From NCBI GenBank assembly GCA_039969155.1, contig JBDVOJ010000053.1, positions 1-64,000 of the forward strand: 64,000 bases of DNA. The letters are read 5' to 3'. The DNA comes from GCA-002733465 sp039969155. GTDB taxonomy: Bacteria; Pseudomonadota; Gammaproteobacteria; Enterobacterales; Kangiellaceae. Below the pieces are notes generated by a model. The model was not told the origin of the DNA, ran no database searches, and worked only from the letters and a program-made list of their open reading frames with translations. Shown here piece after piece: positions 19,301 through 27,687 of this stretch (position 1 is the first letter of the stretch; the number at the start of each line of letters is the position of its first letter). A program made the position numbers and the translations under genes.

Positions 19301-19894
19301 TTATTCTAGAAATTCTTTCCACAAAGCACTTAAACGCACCAGCTCTTTGCGCTTTTTGTTTCGATACCAGAGTAAAATAACGGCAAAAAAACTAATCCAT
19401 AAAGTCCCAAAAACTATAAAGGTCGGCTTTTGTAGTTTTTCCTCTCCCAGTTCAAAATAAAAACTTGAACCCACCCAAAGCAAGAACAATCCTAATAATA
19501 ACAATGAAAATTTGTATCCAAGATTGCCTAAAGATACTCCGGCGCGAACCCGTCTTAAATAACACTCCAAGATGCCGCGAGTTGACTCACTGTCTAGCTT
19601 GAATAAAGGTAATCTTAATTTGAAATCCCAATAGACGCCGTAAAGCAATAACGGCAACATACCGAAATGCCAGATCTTTTCAGCAAGCGATGCACCATCA
19701 TCGAAAACCCAAAAGATTAGGAATGGTATATAAGTGACTACCACTAAAACATCGAGCACTAAAACCGCCACCATTCGCCAGGTTACCCATGCGATTCGGC
19801 GTTTTATTTTGGCGATATCGGGCTGATAGCTTTGCCAATCATTTTGCAGCTGCTGCCAATCATCACCATTATTGTCAAATTGTTCGTCTGCCAT
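19301..19894 (-). CDS. Unknown membrane protein coupled to ECF sigma factor
   Basis: Not recognised by family. The 197-aa product has a polar N-terminus (about 1-35), then four hydrophobic segments (about 38-60, 75-90, 125-145, 155-175) and a basic tail. The ATG abuts the sigma factor stop (19895-19897) with GGAAGG just upstream inside the sigma gene, so the two are translationally coupled. Membrane proteins encoded right after ECF sigma factors are often anti-sigma factors; here the cytosolic N-terminus of 35 residues (DDWQQLQNDWQSYQPD) could contact the sigma factor. No zinc-binding HxxxCxxC motif is present, so this is not a classical ZAS anti-sigma factor. Confidence 0.7.
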   Translation of the reverse strand: MADEQFDNNGDDWQQLQNDWQSYQPDIAKIKRRIAWVTWRMVAVLVLDVLVVVTYIPFLIFWVFDDGASLAEKIWHFGMLPLLLYGVYWDFKLRLPLFKLDSESTRGILECYLRRVRAGVSLGNLGYKFSLLLLGLFLLWVGSSFYFELGEEKLQKPTFIVFGTLWISFFAVILLWYRNKKRKELVRLSALWKEFLE

Positions 19895-20446
19895 TTAACC
19901 TTCCGAATTTTCCATAATAGTTTTCAATTTCGCTTTGGCGCGATTAAGTTTGACTCCAACCAGGTTAGTGGTCATTCCGAGTATTTCAGCTATATCTAGG
20001 TAACTTACGCCTTCTAGTGCCAGAGTTACGAGTTGTCGCTCAACTAACGAAAGCTGATTTAACCCATTCAGTAGCTTTGATATTCGCTGTTGAGCTGCAA
20101 GTGTAGAACTCGGGCAATCATGCTGAGGCAAGTCATATTCGACTATTTCGCTAGAGCGAGGCTCTTTTGCATATTTTGCAACATGAGAAATCGCACGCTT
20201 ATGAGCAATACTGAGGATATAGGTTTTAAGACTAGATTGACTGTCAAACTTGGCTAATGACTTCCATAGTGCAACAGAGATTTCTTGATATAATTCTTCT
20301 TGTAACGCCTTAATTCGCTCGTAGCTGGTGACAACACGCATAATTGCAGGACTGTATTGTGCTAAAGTCTCTTGGAAAAGCTTTCGATAGGCACGATCGT
20401 GCTTAAGCGGCATAGTAGAACCACTGAAACAAGTCTCTGCTGTCAT
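19895..20446 (-). CDS. ECF-type RNA polymerase sigma factor
   Basis: A sigma-70 family protein with only regions 2 and 4. Region 2 is seen around YSPAIMRVV to SLKTYILSIAHKRAISH and region 4 around LSLVERQLVTLALEGVSYLDIAEILGMTTNLVGVKLNRAKAKLK, the helix-turn-helix that binds the -35 element. It directs RNA polymerase to a small set of promoters, unknown here. Three starts are possible: TTG at 20467, ATG at 20446 and ATG at 20413; no site has a strong ribosome binding site and 20446 is chosen as the longest with ATG. It is followed directly by the membrane protein gene at 19301-19894. Confidence 0.88.
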   Translation of the reverse strand: MTAETCFSGSTMPLKHDRAYRKLFQETLAQYSPAIMRVVTSYERIKALQEELYQEISVALWKSLAKFDSQSSLKTYILSIAHKRAISHVAKYAKEPRSSEIVEYDLPQHDCPSSTLAAQQRISKLLNGLNQLSLVERQLVTLALEGVSYLDIAEILGMTTNLVGVKLNRAKAKLKTIMENSEG

Positions 20447-20548
20447 ATTGTAAGGTTGTGAGCTCAAAACCTAACACTTTATCAGTTAACATAGTCTTAT
20501 TTCTTTAGTCTTTAGCAAAGCAAAATTATTACAAAACCAAGACAATAA

Positions 20549-20800
20549 TTAATCAACTGATTTGATCCATTTGAATCGGTCAACCAGTTGATTATCAACT
20601 GTGACTTGCTCGAAAAACATTTCAAAAGGCCGTACCCATAACTTTTGTTCACCGTAGAGAGGTCTGTAAACCACCAATTGCTCTTCGGTTTCGCTATGCT
20701 GCGCTAGATCGATCACGTGATACTCTCCCCCTTTGTAATGCTGATATAAACCAGCTCTAAATTTTGCGGGGGTGGTTGTGGCAGTTTTTTTATTATCCAT
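20549..20800 (-). CDS. DUF1653 family protein
   Basis: An 83-aa cytoplasmic protein matching DUF1653: GLYQHYKGGEYHVI near the start, LVVYRPLYGEQKLWVRP in the middle and MFFEQV at the end, a small beta-rich domain of unknown function. Its ATG overlaps the stop of the preceding Sel1 lipoprotein gene by one base (TAATG), so translation is coupled. Confidence 0.92.
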   Translation of the reverse strand: MDNKKTATTTPAKFRAGLYQHYKGGEYHVIDLAQHSETEEQLVVYRPLYGEQKLWVRPFEMFFEQVTVDNQLVDRFKWIKSVD

Positions 20801-21591
20801 TACTCTTTCCAGCGTTGGTTCGCTTGGTAGGCCTCCAAATGTTTTTGGAATTCTAGCATTTCAGTTTCAGGTGTATTTTCTGGTAGTTTGGATATGGCCA
20901 AATTTTGAACTTCGACAGCTTCAGCGTACTCATTTTGAGCTGCCAAAACAGCTGCTTTGGTATCGAGAAACATAGGCACTTCAAACAATCGAGCTTGCAT
21001 TTTGTTTAACCAATAGTTCGCTTTCTTGGCACTAAAAAAGGCTGGTTCTTCGCTAGTGGCGTAAATCCAAGCCAAGTTATTGATACTCATAGCATGATCA
21101 GAGGAAGCTGCAATCATGTACCAATTAATCGCTGAACCAATATCCTTATCTCGACCTTTGCCTTCATAATAAATATGCCCTAAAGAAAATGCAGCAACAG
21201 AATCTCCTTGCTTAGAAGCTTTAAGCAGCCATTGGTGAGCCTGCTGAAAATCTGTTTCGACGCCATAGGCATAAAGATAGGCATTCCCAACTTCTCGCAT
21301 CGATTGACTATGAGATTGATTTGCTGCTTTTAAATAATGCTGAAAGGCTTCTTCGGGAAGCTCGCCTTGGCTTGAGAGCCCAAAGCGATAGATTTGAGCT
21401 AACAGCCAGTGCGCATGAGGCTCACCAGTATTAGCTGCAATGTTGCATGATTCAATTGCAACTAAGTAGCTCTCTGCCTTGTAATGGTTATAGCAGTCTT
21501 GCATCGCGGTGGCCAATGGCTGCTCATCCGAGCAAGCCGAAATCAGCATGCTGCTAATCAAAACAGCTAATATTTTGCTTAAAGTCTGCAA
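20800..21591 (-). CDS. Sel1-repeat (TPR-like) lipoprotein
   Basis: A 263-aa lipoprotein with lipobox ISAC (near residue 20) and four or more Sel1-type repeats, for example AHWLLAQIYRFG, SMREVGNAYLYAYGVETD, SVAAFSLGHIYYEGKGRDKD and AMSINNLAWIYATSEEPA. Sel1 repeats are protein-interaction scaffolds. No catalytic domain is visible. The first codon appears to be TTG (21591), with purine-rich GGAAATGGAAG upstream; no in-frame ATG precedes the signal peptide. Forms an operon with the DUF1653 gene by a one-base overlap. Confidence 0.85.
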   Translation of the reverse strand: MQTLSKILAVLISSMLISACSDEQPLATAMQDCYNHYKAESYLVAIESCNIAANTGEPHAHWLLAQIYRFGLSSQGELPEEAFQHYLKAANQSHSQSMREVGNAYLYAYGVETDFQQAHQWLLKASKQGDSVAAFSLGHIYYEGKGRDKDIGSAINWYMIAASSDHAMSINNLAWIYATSEEPAFFSAKKANYWLNKMQARLFEVPMFLDTKAAVLAAQNEYAEAVEVQNLAISKLPENTPETEMLEFQKHLEAYQANQRWKE

Positions 21592-21676
21592 ACTTCCATT
21601 TCCTTTTGGGTGTCTATTTGGCTACTAATAGTCAGGCCTTTTATAAAGTTACTCGAAATTGTTTTACCGAACGTAG

Positions 21677-24097
21677 CTATCTTAGAGTCCGCTCAAACAG
21701 TTGATCAATTCGAGTATATTCATCCAACCAACTACTCGGTTGTTTGAACCCATGAGGTTCTACCGGATAAATAGCTGTCTCAAAATGCTTTGTTTTCTTC
21801 AACTCAATTAAGCGCTGAACAAGTCGCACGGTATCTTTGAAAAAGACGTTATCGTCAACCATGCCGTGACATATCAGTAGCGGTTTATTCAACCCATCGG
21901 CAAATTCAATCGGTGAGCTTCTTTCGTAGGCATCTGGATCCACCTGTGGTGTATTTAAAATATTAGAGGTGTAACCATGATTATAGTGCGCCCAATCAGT
22001 CACAGGTCGTAAAGCCGCTCCTGAAGCAAACAACTCGGGCTCTTTAAACATTGCCATAAATGTCATGAATCCGCCATACGAACCGCCATAAACACCAATT
22101 TTCTCTGGGTCAACATTCATATTTTCCACCAACCATTCGGCGCCATCTTTTAAATCTTGCAATTCTGGTGTGCCCATGTTCCGGTAAATGGCGGTGCGCC
22201 AATCGCGGCCATAGCCCTTCGATGCTCGGTAGTCCATGTCCAATACTACAAATCCTTTTTCTACTAGGTAATTGTGAAACATGTATTCACGAAAATAACC
22301 TGACCAACCCTGATGTGAGTTTTGTAGATAACCAGCTCCATGAACAAACATTACCGCAGGTCTCTTTTTCGCCGAAGATTCAGTCACTGACTTTGGCTTA
22401 TAAAGCCTCGAATAAATTGAACGGTCAATATGACTCGATTTAATCGCAACAATTTCAGGTGCTTGCCATTGCTGTTTCAGGAATTGCTCGGACATAGTTT
22501 GTGTTATTTGAACCGGAGCTTTTTCAGAACCAATCCCATGTAAAAATAGCTCAGGCTTTCTAGTGGTACTGGAGTGAGTAATCAGTAAACTCTGCTCGTC
22601 AGGTGACAATTTATAATGGTTGACTCCATTTAGATCTGTCAGAGCTTCGCTGCTGCGGGTATCTAGGTTAAGACGATAGATCTCGTAAATCCCTGGATGC
22701 TTTTGATTTGCTCGGTAATAAATGTGCTTTCCGTCTTTTCCGACAGTTAAATCACTGACTTCATACTGTCCGTCGGTTAATTGAGTCGCACGCCGTTTAC
22801 CTTTCTTGATATAAAGGTGGGAGTAGCCCTCTTCTTCGGAAAGATAATAGAGAGTATTGTTATCGGGCAACCAGCCAAATTCATTAAATGTCCAATCATT
22901 TACCCACGTATCCTCGGTCATCCAATGGGCAGTCTTAAGCTTAGTTTCCTTCGTATCAAGAGTTAAAATCCAACGAGACTTGTTATCGTATGAAAACAAC
23001 AGAATGGCGGCTTTGCTGCTATCATCATTCCAAGCAACTCCTTGATTAGGCAACCAGTTATAAGCATATACGGCTCGATCACCTTTTTTATCTTTGTATT
23101 TATAACCGATTTTTTGAGCAGCTTTCTTACGCAGTTTTTTTAGCGGGTCATCGCTGATTCCTGGCAGGTGGTTAAGTTCTAAAGATAATTTGGTTTGCTT
23201 TTTTAAATTGAATAAGTAAAAAGCCTCATTCAAGGGCTCAGAAGTTCCCACTAAGCTTCGAACTTTACGATCGTTGACATAACCATCTTCTGTGACAAAT
23301 TCTGGCATGTGATCTGATTTTCCTGAACGATCTTTTTTGACAGTCCCTAAAATTACCCATTGGCCATTGGGAGAAATTCTAAAAGTCTTAATTCGAAGCC
23401 CTTTACCTAAATACCAAGTCTTTGACTGATGAAGTTTTAACTCTTTTTCACGTTGCTCTTGAAAATCTTTTTCGTCTTGTTGTTGCTTAACGTAATCTAG
23501 CAAGCGGGGCTGAGACTGTTCTAAATAACTTTTCTTTTGCTCGGCTTCTGGGTCTTTTTCAAGTCGAAAATCTGCGACTTGTGAAGAGAGTCCGGTATTG
23601 CGGTCATATTGGTAAACCGTGTACCCCTGTCGGTAGGTGATTATATGGTCGCTTGTAAACACCGCGCTCCGTTGAGTTTGCGAATCGGCAGTAACGGGAG
23701 AAACCTTTCCAGTCGCTACCTCAATTAAGTACAAATTATTCTGAAAAGTAAAAACTCCATGGGATTCCGCTGGATTAAATTTCGCGCTAGCGCTTGCTTT
23801 CGCTAGTTGCTGGTCTTTTGTAAGCTTTTCCGCTTTTTTTGTAACTGGGTCTAATTGATAGCTTTCGTTATGCGAACGACCTTCCGCCTTTTGCTCAAAA
23901 TAAACACGTTTACCATCCAGTGACCAGCTCGGATTTTCTGGGCTATTTCCCATCCAATCAGGGTCTGCCATAATCGCCTCTAGGGTGAGTCTTGTGTTTT
24001 GGGTTTGCTTCGCTGTATTAGCTGGTTTATCAGCTATGCTTGGATAGGAAAAGAACACTGTTGTCAGGATTACAATCCATCGGTTAATTGGTCGCAT
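21677..24097 (-). CDS. S9-family prolyl oligopeptidase-like peptidase (DPP IV type)
   Basis: An 806-aa exported peptidase. A signal peptide (about 1-22) is followed by a beta-propeller region (about 60-540; repeated segments such as WSLDGKRVYFEQ, SPDEQSLLITHS) and an alpha/beta hydrolase domain with the nucleophile motif GGSYGGFM, Asp in GMVDDNVFF and His in PVEPHGF. The HGAGYLQ segment near 590 and AMFKEPELFASGAA fit DPP IV/acylaminoacyl peptidases. It would remove dipeptides or acylated residues from peptides in the periplasm. Transcribed alone; the gap to the divergent gene at 24319 is 221 bases. Confidence 0.93.
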   Translation of the reverse strand: MRPINRWIVILTTVFFSYPSIADKPANTAKQTQNTRLTLEAIMADPDWMGNSPENPSWSLDGKRVYFEQKAEGRSHNESYQLDPVTKKAEKLTKDQQLAKASASAKFNPAESHGVFTFQNNLYLIEVATGKVSPVTADSQTQRSAVFTSDHIITYRQGYTVYQYDRNTGLSSQVADFRLEKDPEAEQKKSYLEQSQPRLLDYVKQQQDEKDFQEQREKELKLHQSKTWYLGKGLRIKTFRISPNGQWVILGTVKKDRSGKSDHMPEFVTEDGYVNDRKVRSLVGTSEPLNEAFYLFNLKKQTKLSLELNHLPGISDDPLKKLRKKAAQKIGYKYKDKKGDRAVYAYNWLPNQGVAWNDDSSKAAILLFSYDNKSRWILTLDTKETKLKTAHWMTEDTWVNDWTFNEFGWLPDNNTLYYLSEEEGYSHLYIKKGKRRATQLTDGQYEVSDLTVGKDGKHIYYRANQKHPGIYEIYRLNLDTRSSEALTDLNGVNHYKLSPDEQSLLITHSSTTRKPELFLHGIGSEKAPVQITQTMSEQFLKQQWQAPEIVAIKSSHIDRSIYSRLYKPKSVTESSAKKRPAVMFVHGAGYLQNSHQGWSGYFREYMFHNYLVEKGFVVLDMDYRASKGYGRDWRTAIYRNMGTPELQDLKDGAEWLVENMNVDPEKIGVYGGSYGGFMTFMAMFKEPELFASGAALRPVTDWAHYNHGYTSNILNTPQVDPDAYERSSPIEFADGLNKPLLICHGMVDDNVFFKDTVRLVQRLIELKKTKHFETAIYPVEPHGFKQPSSWLDEYTRIDQLFERTLR

Positions 24098-24318
24098 GCT
24101 AACTCTCTTAATTATTGAACATTAAATAGTCGGGCGCTTCTCTATTGAGATCCGCAATCGGGTGGTAGAATAACATTATTCACGATTTTCTTGCATTATA
24201 ATAAATGTAAAAATCTCCCAGAATGACTGGATTACAGCGGTAAGATAGTGTTTTTCTTATAGCCTACACCTCTGCCCTTAATCGCATTCTAAAATTTTTT
24301 GATGAACGGAACTAGAAA

Positions 24319-25215
24319 TTGAAACCACTAAACCAACAACAGGAAAATGATCGCTCTATCCCAGCTATTAAGGGAGTGTATCGAGTTGCAAATGCGAATG
24401 AAGGTAGTCTTTGGTTGAAAGAGGCTGTCGTGTTAGTTAAACAATCTCCCGGCTCGTGGATAGGTGTGGCTGCATTTTTGATGTTCTTGCTTATCCTACC
24501 AATGGTTAACCTGATAGCCACCATTCTCATGCCAATCGCTCTAGGGGGAATAATGCTCGGTTGTCGCTCGCAACAAGCTAATCTTGGATTCAAGTTTGAT
24601 CATCTATTTGAAGGTCTAAAGCACGACGCAAGAGAATTGCTTATTTTATCGGGCTTTTATGCGCTAGCGTTATTGGCCGTCAACCTCTTAACACACGCGC
24701 TACTATTATTAGTCGGGATTGATTATCAAGAAGTCATTGCCAATATGACCCCTCAAGCCAATATGACCACTGATAAACAAATGTTTGAATGGTTTGCCCA
24801 ATTACAAGAGGATGGCACATTGTTCTACTTGGCGCTCGGCATGCTAGTCTCACTAGTACTATTAATCCCGGTATTAATGGCTTTATGGTTTGCCCCAGCG
24901 CTGGTAGTTTTTCAAAAAATGACAGCACTTAAAGCACTTCATACTAGTTTTAAGGCGTGTCACTATAATTTCAAAGCATTCTTAGTGTATGGTTTGATAG
25001 GCTTTGGTTATTTAATGATGGGATATTTTTTAATGATTACAGTGGCAGTCATTTTACCGTTATTAGGGTTGCCGCTATTCCTATTTAGCTTTTTTGTCTT
25101 ATTTGCTATAAGCCTAGCGACCATTTATCCCTCATATATTAGTTTGTTTGAGAATGAAAACAACAATGAACTGAAGCCTGGAGAAAACCATTCAGATTCA
25201 AGTATGCTGGCATAA
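24319..25215 (+). CDS. BPSS1780-type membrane protein
   Basis: A 298-aa protein with about six membrane segments in pairs, matching the BPSS1780 family of uncharacterised membrane proteins: IPAIKGVYRVANANEGSLW at the N-terminus before the first membrane pair, and FDHLFEGLK after it. The only plausible start is TTG at 24319, because the conserved SIPAIKGVYRV segment lies before the first in-frame ATG. It is followed 35 bases later by the degenerate GGDEF protein gene and may share its transcript. Function unknown. Confidence 0.85.
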   Translation: MKPLNQQQENDRSIPAIKGVYRVANANEGSLWLKEAVVLVKQSPGSWIGVAAFLMFLLILPMVNLIATILMPIALGGIMLGCRSQQANLGFKFDHLFEGLKHDARELLILSGFYALALLAVNLLTHALLLLVGIDYQEVIANMTPQANMTTDKQMFEWFAQLQEDGTLFYLALGMLVSLVLLIPVLMALWFAPALVVFQKMTALKALHTSFKACHYNFKAFLVYGLIGFGYLMMGYFLMITVAVILPLLGLPLFLFSFFVLFAISLATIYPSYISLFENENNNELKPGENHSDSSMLA

Positions 25216-25250
25216 TTAGGATTTTAACCAATCTAAGGAAGCGCACACCA

Positions 25251-26924
25251 ATGAAGCGGACACATTTTTGGATTCAACTAGGACTGTTGCTTTCATTGGC
25301 TACTCCTATTTCTGCGGCACAACTAGTCGACAAAATTCCTGCGCCGCTTCATGGTAGTTGGACTACTTGCATCAACTATCAGGAACAAGATACTGAGTGT
25401 GCGGTACAAACAAGCCCTCTAATTACACGAGATATTTCTGGTGAGGTTAAACATTTCACCTACCGAAAAGAGTTCATTGTCAGCAGCGACCTACAACAAT
25501 CGACCTTAGGTATTTGGCTGAACATCGTTGATGATGCCGATGAAGTTAGAATAAACAACCGGTTAATTGGTAAAACGGGTAACTTTCCGCCTCAATACGA
25601 AAGTGGTTTTCGCTATAAAAGACTCTATCTAATACCCTCGGTCTACATTAAATACAACCAGTTTAATCAACTCGAAATCAAAACTTTCAGCTCGGTTAAT
25701 TTACCTGGTCTTTCAGATAAACCCGTGATCATCGGCGACTACTTTAAGATGTCTCATTATCAGCAGGAGCTCGATTACACCTATGTAATTTGCATATCGA
25801 TTCTGCTATTGCTCAGTCTCATTCAGGTCTTCTATTATTTTATGGTAAAAGGGACTAACGAAACTATCTTTCTTTCTCTCAGTTTGATCTCTTTCGCGCT
25901 AATCGCCTTTATTCGCTCTGATGCACCAATGCACATAGGTTTGGATCTCAGTTCGGTTTTTAAGGTCGAAATGTTTATTCTGAGTTTTGCTTCTATAGCC
26001 CTATCTTTGTTTTCACTAAGATTTTTCGAACTACGAATACGACTGCGTTACGTTATCGCATGTACCATCATTGCGATTACCGGGATGATTAGTATTCTTT
26101 ATCCAAACCCTATATTGGCGCGCTATATTTCAGAAGTCAGCTACTTTGTAATTGGAATAAGTTCAAGTTTCATGTTGCTAAGCGCGATTATTTTTTCAAT
26201 GACTAAAAGGCGCAAGTATGTTGTTGTCATGGGATTACTTTTCGCCACTATCAGCTTAGCACTTGCCTATGATGCATTTTCTCAGGCCAGAGCATTTCTA
26301 AACTTACCTCTTCCCATTTTACCATTTGTCTTACCGCTCACAGTGACCCTTGCCAGTATCGCTATGACTCTAACGATCACCCATCGTTATTGGCAAAAAT
26401 TTAAAGGCGCAACATTTGATCATTTGACTCAAACATTACTTAGGCCCGCTTTTTTTCAACGCTTAACTGAAGAGATGAATCGCAGTCAAGCATATAAACT
26501 CAACACCCTTTTTGCCATTATCAATTTAGAAGAAGTTAAGAATATAGGTGTGAGTTACGGACAAATAGCAAGCGACAAAATGCTTAAAACTGTGAGCAAT
26601 AAAATAATTGAACTACTCGAGCCAACCGATTTAGTTTGTTTATTTAACGATGACGAATTTTGTATCACGACCACCGTGGAATCAACCAAGCACGCAGAGA
26701 ATCAGTTGAGGAATATTCATAGAGCATTGGCCAATACTCAGCTAGTAATCAATAAGCATACTGAAATATATATCAGTACAAAGGTTGCAGGGATCATATA
26801 CAATCCAGACCGGCATTTATCGATTTCTCAGTTACTGCAAGATGCTAACTACGGGTTAGCAAAAATTAAGACCGAGAACGATAAAGATTACTTACTACTT
26901 AGTCAGGCTAATATGACTTCATAG
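25251..26924 (+). CDS. 7TM sensor with degenerate GGDEF domain
   Basis: A 557-aa protein: signal peptide (1-22), periplasmic beta-rich domain (about 25-170) like the 7TMR-DISM extracellular class, seven membrane segments (about 175-380), then a GGDEF-fold domain (about 395-550). The signature is FNDDEF instead of GGDEF, so the two glycines needed to bind GTP are lost; the rest of the fold (LTQTLLRPAFFQRL, DANYGLAKIK) is recognisable. It is therefore unlikely to synthesise c-di-GMP and may instead bind GTP, c-di-GMP or a partner. It is convergent with yajQ, a c-di-GMP-binding family, 61 bases away. Start ATG has AAGGAAG upstream. Confidence 0.9.
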   Translation: MKRTHFWIQLGLLLSLATPISAAQLVDKIPAPLHGSWTTCINYQEQDTECAVQTSPLITRDISGEVKHFTYRKEFIVSSDLQQSTLGIWLNIVDDADEVRINNRLIGKTGNFPPQYESGFRYKRLYLIPSVYIKYNQFNQLEIKTFSSVNLPGLSDKPVIIGDYFKMSHYQQELDYTYVICISILLLLSLIQVFYYFMVKGTNETIFLSLSLISFALIAFIRSDAPMHIGLDLSSVFKVEMFILSFASIALSLFSLRFFELRIRLRYVIACTIIAITGMISILYPNPILARYISEVSYFVIGISSSFMLLSAIIFSMTKRRKYVVVMGLLFATISLALAYDAFSQARAFLNLPLPILPFVLPLTVTLASIAMTLTITHRYWQKFKGATFDHLTQTLLRPAFFQRLTEEMNRSQAYKLNTLFAIINLEEVKNIGVSYGQIASDKMLKTVSNKIIELLEPTDLVCLFNDDEFCITTTVESTKHAENQLRNIHRALANTQLVINKHTEIYISTKVAGIIYNPDRHLSISQLLQDANYGLAKIKTENDKDYLLLSQANMTS

Positions 26925-26985
26925 TACCGATTTGATTTGCCGAATAAAAATAATCGGTGAAAAATTAACTAACTCTAAATTGAGA

Positions 26986-27468
26986 CTAGTCGCGAAAATT
27001 ATTAAACTGAAGGGGCCAGTCTAATGATTCACCTTTGACTAGGGCGATAACTTGTTGAAGGTCATCTCGCTTTTTGCCGGTAATTCTTAGCTTTTCACCT
27101 TGAATCGCTGATTGGACTTTTAGTTTTTCCGCTTTAATCAGTTTAATGATCTTTTTCGCGAGAACTTGTTCTAATCCTTCTCTAATGCCTATCGGTAAAT
27201 GCACCACCTTTCCATAGGCTTGAACTTCACCAACATCTGCACACTTAGGATCAATGCTACGTTTAATCAATTTAGCGATAAGAATATCTTTCAGTTGATT
27301 CGCTTGAAATTCAGCATCAGCGGTAATTTTGACTTGCTTTCCATCTAGTTCAAATTTCGCTGAAGATCCTTTTAAATCGAAACGCGTATCAATTTCTCGA
27401 TTAGCTTGGTCGACCGCGTTTCTTAATTCATGAATATCTACTTCAGAAACAATATCAAATGATGGCAT
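26986..27468 (-). CDS. yajQ: YajQ-family c-di-GMP-binding protein
   Basis: The 160-aa product matches YajQ: MPSFDIVSEVDIHELRNAVDQ at the start, TRFDLKG, and two RNP-like domains with KKIIKLIKAEKLKVQSAIQGEKLRITGKKRDDLQ at the end. Members bind c-di-GMP and in Xanthomonas act with a transcription factor; others bind RNA or nucleotides. An extension upstream (to 27507) is possible but the family start and a GAGGTG site favour the ATG at 27468. Confidence 0.95.
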   Translation of the reverse strand: MPSFDIVSEVDIHELRNAVDQANREIDTRFDLKGSSAKFELDGKQVKITADAEFQANQLKDILIAKLIKRSIDPKCADVGEVQAYGKVVHLPIGIREGLEQVLAKKIIKLIKAEKLKVQSAIQGEKLRITGKKRDDLQQVIALVKGESLDWPLQFNNFRD

Positions 27469-27687
27469 AAGGCACCTCGTACATAATTTATGTGACAAGT
27501 ATACCAATCACTCATGAGAATTAGAACGAACAAAACAACCTAGAATAGCAACAAATATTTCCTCCTGCCAATGCGATTTTGCTTAGAGGATTATGCTATA
27601 CTCTTAGCAAAAATGGCCTAAATTCAATCAGTTGAGTGTTATTTGGCCACCATTCATCGCTAAATCTTAATAAAGAAAAGCCCTTTT

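Noticed and set aside
24312..24593. 93-codon minus-strand ORF
   Set aside because: Antisense to the conserved N-terminus of the BPSS1780-type gene.
26926..26958. Possible terminator between the degenerate GGDEF gene and yajQ
   Set aside because: ACCGATT/AATCGGT stem has a 19-base loop and no T-run on either strand.
27577..27603. Possible -35/-10 promoter of mgtE
   Set aside because: TATACT is present but no -35 hexamer at proper spacing; no magnesium riboswitch fold was recognised either.
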